Source: an uncultured Bordetella sp.
GTDB lineage: Bacteria; Pseudomonadota; Gammaproteobacteria; Burkholderiales; Burkholderiaceae_B
DNA: 12,976 nt
Assembly (NCBI GenBank): GCA_937881145.1
Contig: CALGFL010000227.1
Location: 1-12,976 of the forward strand
Direction of reading: 5' to 3'
The notes beneath the pieces are model-generated. The model was not told the origin of the DNA, made no database searches, and saw nothing but the letters and a program-made list of their open reading frames with translations. The position numbers and the translations under genes were made by a program. Shown in pieces: positions 7,776 to 12,976 of the stretch. The stretch's first letter is position 1. Each line of letters begins with the position of its first letter.

Positions 7776-8840
7776 ATGTCTGATATAGCCTCCGGCCACC
7801 CTCATGGGCGGGCCGCTTCCGAAACGGGGGCAGACCCCGATGGCATGCGCCCGGACGAACCCCTGGACGAGGCCCTGGACGATGTTCCGGCGGCGGGCGA
7901 GCCGACCCTTCTCACGGTGCCCGCCGGGCAGCGCGCCGACCGGCTCGACAAGGTGCTGGCCGCGCTGCTTACCGAGCATTCCCGCAGCCGCCTGCAGGGC
8001 TGGATCGAAGACGGCCATGTGCGGGTCAATGGGGCGCCGGCCAGGATACGCACCCTCGTCGGACCTGCCGACCGGATCGAAGTCCGCGCCCAACCCAGCC
8101 CGGAAAGCCTGGCCTTCGCGCCGGAACCCATAGCCTTCACCGTGGTGGCCGACAGCGCCGACTGGATCGTGGTCGACAAGCCTGCCGGGCTGGTGACCCA
8201 CCCCGGCGCCGGCAACTGGCACGGCACCCTGCTCAACGGCCTTTTGCATCGGTACCCGGAGTTGGCCCGCGTGGCGCGCGCCGGCATCGTGCATCGCCTG
8301 GACAAAGACACCTCGGGCCTGATGGTGGTGGCACGCAACGAAACCGCGCAGACGCATCTGGTGCGCCAGTTGCAGGCCCGCACGGTGGGGCGCGAATATC
8401 TCGCGCTGGTGCATGGCCGGTTCGCCAACGCCTGCGGCACGGTCGACCGGCCCCTGGGCCGCGATGCGCGCGTGCCGGTGCGCATGAGTGTCGATCGGCC
8501 CATCGCGCCCAAGCCCGCCGTTACGCACTATCGGACCGATCGCCAGGGCGACGTGGCGGGCGAAGGGCTGCATGCCGCCGCTGCGCCGGTCACGCAGGTA
8601 ATTTGCCGCCTCGAAACGGGCCGCACGCATCAGATCCGCGTGCACATGGCCAGTCTCGGCCATCCCCTGCTGGGCGATATCTTGTACGGCGGCCGCGCGC
8701 TGGCCGGCGCCGTGCGGCAGATGCTGCATGCACGCGCCCTGCGTTTCGACGACCCGGCCGGCAGTGCGCCCTTGTCCTTTGAATCGTCCGTGCCGGACGA
8801 CATGCTCGCCGTCCAGGAAGCCATAAGATGGAATTCATAA
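7776..8840 (+). CDS. rluD: Ribosomal large subunit pseudouridine synthase D (RluA family)
   Basis: A 354-residue enzyme expected to form pseudouridines in helix 69 of 23S rRNA (1911, 1915, 1917 in E. coli numbering). An S4 RNA-binding domain spans about residues 50-105 (RADRLDKVLAALL, RLQGWIEDGHVRVNG). The catalytic domain has DWIVVDKPAGLVTHPGAGN, the active-site block GIVHRLDKDTSGLMVVARN with catalytic Asp176, and the C-terminal block RLETGRTHQIRVHMASLGHP. An acidic N-terminal tail of ~45 residues precedes the S4 domain, and a short insert (around DVAGEGLHAAAAP) precedes RLETGRTHQ. ATG 7776 has no Shine-Dalgarno. An internal ATG at 7842 would shorten only the acidic tail. The 3' end overlaps pgeF by 13 nt, so the two are probably co-transcribed and translationally coupled. 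Other RluA-family members (RluC) are less likely given the bamD-rluD-pgeF order. Confidence 0.94.
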   Translation: MSDIASGHPHGRAASETGADPDGMRPDEPLDEALDDVPAAGEPTLLTVPAGQRADRLDKVLAALLTEHSRSRLQGWIEDGHVRVNGAPARIRTLVGPADRIEVRAQPSPESLAFAPEPIAFTVVADSADWIVVDKPAGLVTHPGAGNWHGTLLNGLLHRYPELARVARAGIVHRLDKDTSGLMVVARNETAQTHLVRQLQARTVGREYLALVHGRFANACGTVDRPLGRDARVPVRMSVDRPIAPKPAVTHYRTDRQGDVAGEGLHAAAAPVTQVICRLETGRTHQIRVHMASLGHPLLGDILYGGRALAGAVRQMLHARALRFDDPAGSAPLSFESSVPDDMLAVQEAIRWNS

Positions 8841-9685
8841 ACGTCGAAAAAGACCCCCACGCTGCGCCCTTCGGGCTAGCTGCCCCCCGAGGGGGCGTTT
8901 TCGCCTTGGAGCGGTCCTGCGTCGAAAAAGAAATCGGCGGCCTGCCGGTCGTGACCGGAGGCGATTGGCCGGGCGTGCGCTACTTTTGCACGACGCGCGC
9001 CGGCGGCGTGGGTACGGCGCCGCACGATACGCTCAACCTGGGCCTGCGCGCCGACGATAAGCCCGATGCCGTGGCCGAGAACCGCCGCCGCGTGCGCGCG
9101 GCGGTGCCGGGCGAGCCTCTGTACCTGCGCCAGGTGCATGGCGCAGACGTGGTCGATGCCGATGCGCCGGCCGAAACCGTCGAGCCGCCCGCCGATGCCA
9201 GCGTGACGGTCCGGCCCGGCCGCGTGCTGGCCATTATGGTGGCCGACTGCCTGCCCGTGGTCATGAGCGATGAGCACGGCAGCGTGCTGGGGGTGGCACA
9301 TGCGGGATGGCGCGGCCTCGCAGGCGGCGTGCTCGAAAACACCTTGCGCGCCATGCGGGCCAGGCAGCCGGCGGCGCGCGGCTGGCGCGCCTGGGTGGGG
9401 CCGGGCATCGGTCCCGCGGCTTTCGAAGTGGGCGAGGATGTGTTGCAGGCTTTTGCACCCGACGGCCCCGAGGCCCTGGCCTTGTTCACGCCGCGGCCGG
9501 GTATCGCGGGGAAATGGCTGGCCGATCTGCCGGGCCTGGCGCGCCTGCGTTTGCGCCGTGCCGGTGTCGCGCAGCCGACTCTGAGCGGCCTGTGCACCGT
9601 GAGCGACGCGGACCGTTTTTTCTCGTATCGCCGCGATCGCGTCACAGGTCGCATGGCGCTGCTGGCCTGGTTGGAAGCTGGCTGA
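8828..9685 (+). CDS. pgeF: PgeF/YfiH peptidoglycan editing factor (multicopper-oxidase-like, DUF152) with repeat-derived N-terminal insert
   Basis: A 285-residue member of the YfiH/YlmD family. Family members are reported to remove wrongly incorporated L-Ser from UDP-MurNAc precursors (PgeF) and to act on purine nucleosides. The metal-site residues are present: His104 in QVHG, Cys141 in ADCLP and His158 in AHAGWRG. The conserved tail FFSYRRDRVTGRMALLAWL is intact. Family-like sequence begins only near residue 40 (VVTGGDWPGVRYFCTTRAGG); from there to the end the length (~244) equals E. coli YfiH (243). ATG 8828 is supported by AGGAAG at 8815-8820 with a 7-nt spacer. Residues ~9-34 are encoded by a double-hairpin repeat (see separate entry), so the protein carries an extra 26 residues. 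An in-frame GTG at 8951 would start just at the family domain but has no clear ribosome site. Confidence 0.93.
   Translation: MEFINVEKDPHAAPFGLAAPRGGVFALERSCVEKEIGGLPVVTGGDWPGVRYFCTTRAGGVGTAPHDTLNLGLRADDKPDAVAENRRRVRAAVPGEPLYLRQVHGADVVDADAPAETVEPPADASVTVRPGRVLAIMVADCLPVVMSDEHGSVLGVAHAGWRGLAGGVLENTLRAMRARQPAARGWRAWVGPGIGPAAFEVGEDVLQAFAPDGPEALALFTPRPGIAGKWLADLPGLARLRLRRAGVAQPTLSGLCTVSDADRFFSYRRDRVTGRMALLAWLEAG
8842..8931 (+). repeat. Double-hairpin repeat element flanked by 12-nt direct repeats, inside pgeF
   Basis: CGTCGAAAAAGA occurs at 8842-8853 and again at 8920-8931, bracketing 66 nt. The insert contains two hairpins: GCCC-TTC-GGGC (8866-8876, extended by GCT/AGC at 8861-8863 and 8878-8880) and GCCCCC-CGA-GGGGGC (8882-8896). 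The sequence between (CCCCCACGCTGCGCCCTTCG onward to GTTTTCGCCTTGGAGCGG) looks like a dispersed intergenic repeat that I recall from Bordetella, Achromobacter and related Burkholderiales; I could not search for it. The unit plus one direct repeat is 78 nt, i.e. 26 codons, and has no stop in the pgeF frame. Confidence 0.75.
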
Positions 9686-9739
9686 AATACAGCAGGCAAG
9701 CCGCTTTCCGGGCAGATGGACCCTTCCGTATACCCTGAC

Positions 9740-9768
9740 TTGACAGCCACGCGTGGGGCCAGCAACAT
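9740..9768 (+). promoter_or_regulatory. Candidate phaC promoter
   Basis: A perfect TTGACA -35 box lies at 9740-9745. The best -10 at 17 bp is CAACAT (9763-9768), only 3/6. The predicted start near 9775 would give a ~60-nt leader to ATG 9835. It shows that phaC may be transcribed apart from rluD-pgeF. Confidence 0.4.
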
Positions 9769-9834
9769 CGACTCGAAGTGTTTCATAACAAGAGTCAAGG
9801 CTGGTGTGGTGTGGGCAATTCTCAATTTGGCGCA

Positions 9835-11439
9835 ATGCCGGGTCCGGTCAGCGTAGCCCCGGAAATCCTGGCGCAAATCCAGGCCGATTTCTCGCGCGAA
9901 TGGCAGCGCCTTTGCCGCGAAGCCGAGAGCGGCATGCTGGCCCCCCCTAAAGACAGGCGGTTTTCCAGCGCGGCCTGGGCCGCCAACGGGCAGCATGTTC
10001 TGCTGGCCCATACTTATCTGCTCGTATCGCAGGTCATGAACCGCATGGTCGATTCGGCCCAGGTCAGCGATTCCCTGCGCGAGCGCCTGCGGTTTTCCGC
10101 GATGCAGTGGGTCGACGCGCTGTCGCCGGCCAACTTCCTGGCTTTCAACCCCGAGGTCCAGCAATCCATCGTCGAAAGCGCCGGCAAGACGCTTTCCCTG
10201 GGGCTGAGCAACCTGTTGCAGGACATAAAGAAAGGCCGCATCAGCCAGACCGACGAATCGCAGTTCGAGGTGGGCCGCAACCTGGCGTGCACGCCGGGCC
10301 AGGTGGTGTTCGAGAACCGCCTGATGCAGGTCATCCAATATGCCCCGCGGACCGACACGGTGTATCAGCGGCCGCTGGTGATCATCCCGCCCAACATCAA
10401 CAAGTTCTACATCCTCGACCTGCAGCCCGAAAACTCTTTCGTGCGCTACGCAGTGGAGCAGGGACATACCGTCTTCATCGTATCGTGGCGCAATCCGCTG
10501 GCGAGCGATACCGACGGCGTCGACCAGGCAACCTGGAGCGACTACCTGGACGGGGCCGTGCTCAAGGCCATCTCGGTGGCCAGCGACATCACCGGCCAGG
10601 CGCAGGTCAATGCCCTGGGTTTTTGCGTAGGCGGCACTATGCTGGCCTCGGCCCTGGCGCTGGCCCAGGCGCGCGGCGCAAGGCCCGTGGCCTCGCTCAC
10701 CTTGCTGACCTCGATGCTCGATTTCCACGACACGGGCGTCCTGAGCGTATTCGTCGACGAGAACCATGCCATGTTCCGCGACCAGCAGTTCGGCCGCGGC
10801 GGGCTGATGCCCGCGCGCGACCTGTCCAACACGTTTTCCTTCCTGCGGCCCAACGAGCTGGTGTGGAACTACGTGGTGGGCAACTATCTCAAGGGCCAGA
10901 CGCCGCCGCCTTTCGATCTGCTGTTCTGGAACTCCGACAGCACCAACCTGCCGGGACCTTTCTTCTCCTGGTACTTTCGCAACACCTATCTCGAGAACAA
11001 CCTGAAAGTGCCGGGCAGGGCGCAGGCCGCCGGTCTGTCGCTGGACCTCACCCGGCTGGACATGCCGGCCTATCTGTACGGCTCGCGCGAAGACCACATC
11101 GTGCCCTGGCCCTCCGCCTACGCTTCCACGCGGGTGCTGCGCGGTCCCGCGCGCTTCGTGCTGGGTGCTTCGGGGCACATCGCCGGTGTGGTCAACCCGG
11201 CCTCGCGCAACAAGCGCAGCTACTGGGCCCGCCCCATGGGCGAAGACAAAATGCCCGGCGACCCGGACTTATGGCTGGAAAACGCCGAAGAACACCCCGG
11301 CAGTTGGTGGGTCGACTGGACCAGGTGGCTGGACCCGCATGGCGGCAAACGCGTCAAGGCACCCCGGAGCCAGGGCAATGCGCAGTACAAGCCCATCGAA
11401 CCGGCGCCGGGACGCTACGTGAAGGTGCGCGCCGTGTAA
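9835..11439 (+). CDS. phaC: Class I poly(3-hydroxyalkanoate) synthase PhaC
   Basis: A 534-residue class I PHA synthase, close in sequence to Cupriavidus necator PhaC1; it polymerises (R)-3-hydroxybutyryl-CoA into PHB at the granule surface. The lipase-like box GFCVGG carries the nucleophile Cys264, with Asp420 in YGSREDHIVPW and His448 in GASGHIAGV. The Asp-His spacing of 28 equals that of C. necator (480/508). Other family blocks are ISQTDESQFEVGRNLA, PPNINKFYILDLQPENSFV, FSFLRPNELVWNYVVGNYLKG and the C-terminal IEPAPGRYVKVRAV. The N-terminal region is shorter than the 589-residue C. necator enzyme. I preferred ATG 9835 to GTG 9778 (553 residues): the 19 codons before 9835 have only 8 G/C third positions, against 16 of the next 22, so the earlier stretch looks non-coding. 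No start has a clear Shine-Dalgarno. The gene heads phaC-phaB-phaR. Confidence 0.95.
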   Translation: MPGPVSVAPEILAQIQADFSREWQRLCREAESGMLAPPKDRRFSSAAWAANGQHVLLAHTYLLVSQVMNRMVDSAQVSDSLRERLRFSAMQWVDALSPANFLAFNPEVQQSIVESAGKTLSLGLSNLLQDIKKGRISQTDESQFEVGRNLACTPGQVVFENRLMQVIQYAPRTDTVYQRPLVIIPPNINKFYILDLQPENSFVRYAVEQGHTVFIVSWRNPLASDTDGVDQATWSDYLDGAVLKAISVASDITGQAQVNALGFCVGGTMLASALALAQARGARPVASLTLLTSMLDFHDTGVLSVFVDENHAMFRDQQFGRGGLMPARDLSNTFSFLRPNELVWNYVVGNYLKGQTPPPFDLLFWNSDSTNLPGPFFSWYFRNTYLENNLKVPGRAQAAGLSLDLTRLDMPAYLYGSREDHIVPWPSAYASTRVLRGPARFVLGASGHIAGVVNPASRNKRSYWARPMGEDKMPGDPDLWLENAEEHPGSWWVDWTRWLDPHGGKRVKAPRSQGNAQYKPIEPAPGRYVKVRAV

Positions 11440-11530
11440 AGACAAGCAATCAGGCCGGTCAATCCGCAACCAATCCATCATTACCCCTCAGGGTATGGCA
11501 AGCCCAGCCCGAACAACTAGGAGACATCAC

Positions 11531-12271
11531 ATGAGTAGCGGCAAACTGGCATACGTGACGGGCGGCATGGGCGGTATCGGCACCGCGATCTGCCAGCGCT
11601 TGGCCAAAGACGGATTTCGCGTCGTGGCCGGTTGCGGCCCCAGCCGCAATTACAAGCAATGGCTCGATGAGCAAGCCGCGCTGGGCTATACCTTTTACGC
11701 TTCGGCGGGTAACGTGGCCGACTGGGAGTCCACCGTGGTGGCCTTCCAGAAAATCACGGCCGACCATGGGCAGGTGGACGTGCTGGTGAACAACGCCGGC
11801 ATCACGCGCGACGGGCTCTTTCGCAAGATGACGGCCGACGACTGGCGCGCCGTCATCGACACCAACCTCAACAGCCTTTTCAACGTCACCAAGCAGGTCA
11901 TCGACGGCATGGTCGAAAAGCAATGGGGGCGCGTCATCAATATCAGTTCGGTGAACGGGCAGAAGGGCCAGTTCGGCCAGACCAACTACTCCACCGCCAA
12001 GGCTGGCATCCACGGCTTCACCATGGCCCTGGCACAGGAAGTCGCCGGCAAGGGCGTCACGGTCAATACGATCTCTCCAGGCTACATCGGCACCGACATG
12101 GTCCGCGCCATCCGTCCCGAAGTGCTCGAGAAGATCGTGGCCACCATCCCGGTCAAACGCCTGGGCACGCCCGAGGAAATCGCCTCCATCACCGCCTGGC
12201 TGGCTTCGGACGAATCGGGCTTTTCGACCGGCGCCGACTTCTCGCTCAACGGCGGCCTGCACATGGGCTAA
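11531..12271 (+). CDS. phaB: Acetoacetyl-CoA reductase PhaB (NADPH-dependent, SDR family)
   Basis: A 246-residue short-chain dehydrogenase, the same length as C. necator PhaB. It reduces acetoacetyl-CoA to (R)-3-hydroxybutyryl-CoA, the monomer used by PhaC. The nucleotide-binding turn is TGGMGGIGTAICQRL, and NNAGITRDGLFRKM follows. The catalytic set Ser140, Tyr153 and Lys157 (in ISSVNGQKGQFGQTNYSTAK) falls at the same numbers as in C. necator PhaB, and the C-terminus is SLNGGLHMG. The start at 11531 has AGGAG (11519-11523) with a 7-nt spacer. An in-frame upstream start at 11495 lacks this signal. It follows phaC after a 91-bp spacer in which I see no terminator; phaA, which often sits here in related beta-proteobacteria, is missing. 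Confidence 0.96.
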   Translation: MSSGKLAYVTGGMGGIGTAICQRLAKDGFRVVAGCGPSRNYKQWLDEQAALGYTFYASAGNVADWESTVVAFQKITADHGQVDVLVNNAGITRDGLFRKMTADDWRAVIDTNLNSLFNVTKQVIDGMVEKQWGRVINISSVNGQKGQFGQTNYSTAKAGIHGFTMALAQEVAGKGVTVNTISPGYIGTDMVRAIRPEVLEKIVATIPVKRLGTPEEIASITAWLASDESGFSTGADFSLNGGLHMG

Positions 12272-12289
12272 GGCACGCGCCCGGGGCCT

Positions 12290-12326
12290 GTTTCAATCTG
12301 GACGGTCTCCAGGCGTACACTGAAAC
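12290..12326. promoter_or_regulatory. Inverted repeat and weak promoter signal upstream of phaR
   Basis: GTTTCA (12290-12295) and TGAAAC (12321-12326) form a 6-bp inverted repeat 25 bp apart. TACACT (12316-12321, 4/6 match to a -10) lies at its edge, with no good -35. It may mark a separate phaR promoter or an autoregulatory site, but the signal is weak. Confidence 0.25.
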
Positions 12327-12366
12327 TCTCATCTCAAAGAGACCGAGCCACCCTCGGGGATTACGA

Positions 12367-12933
12367 ATGACGCAAGCAGCCAAGGACGCTACTACCCAGC
12401 GCCTGATCAAAAAATATCCCAACCGTCGGCTGTACGACACGCAGACCAGCACCTACATCACGCTGACCGATGTCAAGCAGCTCGTGCTTGCCAACGAAGA
12501 TTTCCAGGTGGTCGATGCCAAAAGCGGCGAGGATCTGACCCGCAGCATCCTGCTGCAGATCATCCTCGAAGAAGAAAGCGGCGGCATGCCGATGTTCTCT
12601 TCGGGCATGCTGGCCCAGATCATCCGCTTCTACGGTCACGCCATGCAGGGCGTCATGGGAACCTTCCTGGAAAAGAACATCCAGGCGTTCATGGACATCC
12701 AGGATCGCATGGCCGAGCAATCCAAAGGTATGTACGGCAATCAGGTCGCACCGGAAGCCTGGGCGCAGTTCATGAATGTCCAGACTCCGGTCCTGCAAAA
12801 CATGATGAACAGCTATATCGATCAAAGCAAGAATCTGTTCGTGCAAATGCAGGACCAGATGCAGGACCAGACCCGCTCTATGTTTTCGGCCTTTCCGTTC
12901 AATCCCAACGCGCCCAAAGATTCCAAAAAATAG
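12367..12933 (+). CDS. phaR: PhaR, polyhydroxyalkanoate synthesis repressor
   Basis: A 188-residue PHB-responsive regulator. Known PhaR proteins repress phasin (phaP) and their own genes and leave DNA when PHB granules bind them. The N-terminal DNA-binding domain reads RLIKKYPNRRLYDTQTSTYI (residues 12-31), then TLTDVKQLVLANEDFQVVDA and the following PHB-accumulation domain (LTRSILLQIILEEESGG, FSSGMLAQIIRFYGHAMQG). The C-terminal third is rich in Met and Gln (NLFVQMQDQMQDQTRSMF) and likely helical, suited to granule or self binding. GGGGA at 12356-12360 lies 6 nt before the ATG. It is the last gene of phaC-phaB-phaR, 95 bp after phaB. No phasin gene is seen before the window ends, and no clear terminator lies in the last 43 bases. 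Confidence 0.95.
   Translation: MTQAAKDATTQRLIKKYPNRRLYDTQTSTYITLTDVKQLVLANEDFQVVDAKSGEDLTRSILLQIILEEESGGMPMFSSGMLAQIIRFYGHAMQGVMGTFLEKNIQAFMDIQDRMAEQSKGMYGNQVAPEAWAQFMNVQTPVLQNMMNSYIDQSKNLFVQMQDQMQDQTRSMFSAFPFNPNAPKDSKK
12847..12870 (+). repeat. Perfect 12-nt tandem duplication in phaR
   Basis: ATGCAGGACCAG occurs twice in direct succession and encodes MQDQ-MQDQ near the PhaR C-terminus. It keeps the frame and may expand or contract by replication slippage, altering the length of the tail. Confidence 0.8.
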
Positions 12934-12976
12934 AAAACGGGCCCGCGCGCGTCCAGGTAGTTGATCGGAGTCTTTT

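Noticed and set aside
7721..7777. Extending bamD upstream to the ATG at 7777
   Set aside because: It would put 19 hydrophilic residues before the signal peptide, span the bamD -10 box and lack a ribosome site.
8882..8896. GC hairpin GCCCCC-CGA-GGGGGC read as a terminator after rluD
   Set aside because: It lies inside the well-supported pgeF coding sequence and is followed by only GTTTTCG; it fits better as part of the repeat element.
8980..11178. A 732-codon minus-strand open frame across pgeF and phaC
   Set aside because: Both strands are open because of high GC; the plus-strand genes carry complete catalytic motifs and the minus product resembles no family.
12934..12976. A terminator for phaR in the last bases (GC-rich CGGGCCCG and final TTTT)
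   Set aside because: The 8-bp palindrome has no loop or T-run after it, and the last bases are too far away and cut by the window edge.

Overview
The window is a GC-rich, densely coded stretch of chromosome from a beta-proteobacterium. The protein sequences and gene order (tex, a DinG/YoaA-type helicase, bamD-rluD-pgeF, then phaC-phaB-phaR) point to the Alcaligenaceae, most likely Bordetella or Achromobacter. This placement comes from reading the translations and not from a database search. There are eleven protein genes and no RNA genes, CRISPR arrays or insertion sequences. One short repeat element appears to have inserted into a gene.

Layout. Positions 1-1456 (minus) hold the first ~485 codons of tex, whose 3' end lies outside the window. 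Divergent from it, 1542-3683 (plus) encodes an iron-sulphur superfamily 2 helicase. It faces a LacI/GntR-type repressor gene (3709-4737, minus). The repressor is divergent from a gluconokinase gene (4886-5416) and an MFS sugar-acid transporter gene (5490-6779); together these form a compact gluconate uptake and phosphorylation locus. Two operator-like palindromes with the same core sit in its control region, 105 bp apart. A strong, nearly symmetric terminator (6819-6848) separates the transporter from bamD, which converges from the other strand (6869-7720). bamD and rluD (7776-8840) start divergently from a 55-bp spacer with overlapping -10 boxes. rluD overlaps pgeF (8828-9685) by 13 nt. After a 149-bp gap comes the polyhydroxybutyrate group: phaC (synthase), phaB (acetoacetyl-CoA reductase) and phaR (PHB-responsive repressor), all plus strand. 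phaA (thiolase) is absent.

How the genes work together. The gnt-like locus would import a sugar acid, phosphorylate it to 6-phosphogluconate, and be repressed by the LacI-type protein. The pha genes turn acetoacetyl-CoA made elsewhere into PHB and regulate granule formation. tex, the helicase, bamD, rluD and pgeF are housekeeping genes for transcription and RNA, DNA repair, outer-membrane assembly, ribosome modification and peptidoglycan precursor quality control.

I see no convincing undescribed multi-gene system. The most interesting signals are small: (i) a 66-nt double-hairpin repeat flanked by 12-nt direct repeats, lying in frame inside the 5' end of pgeF and apparently adding 26 residues to the protein; (ii) the paired operators spaced at ten helical turns; (iii) a helicase Walker A motif ending in Lys-Ala instead of Lys-Thr/Ser.
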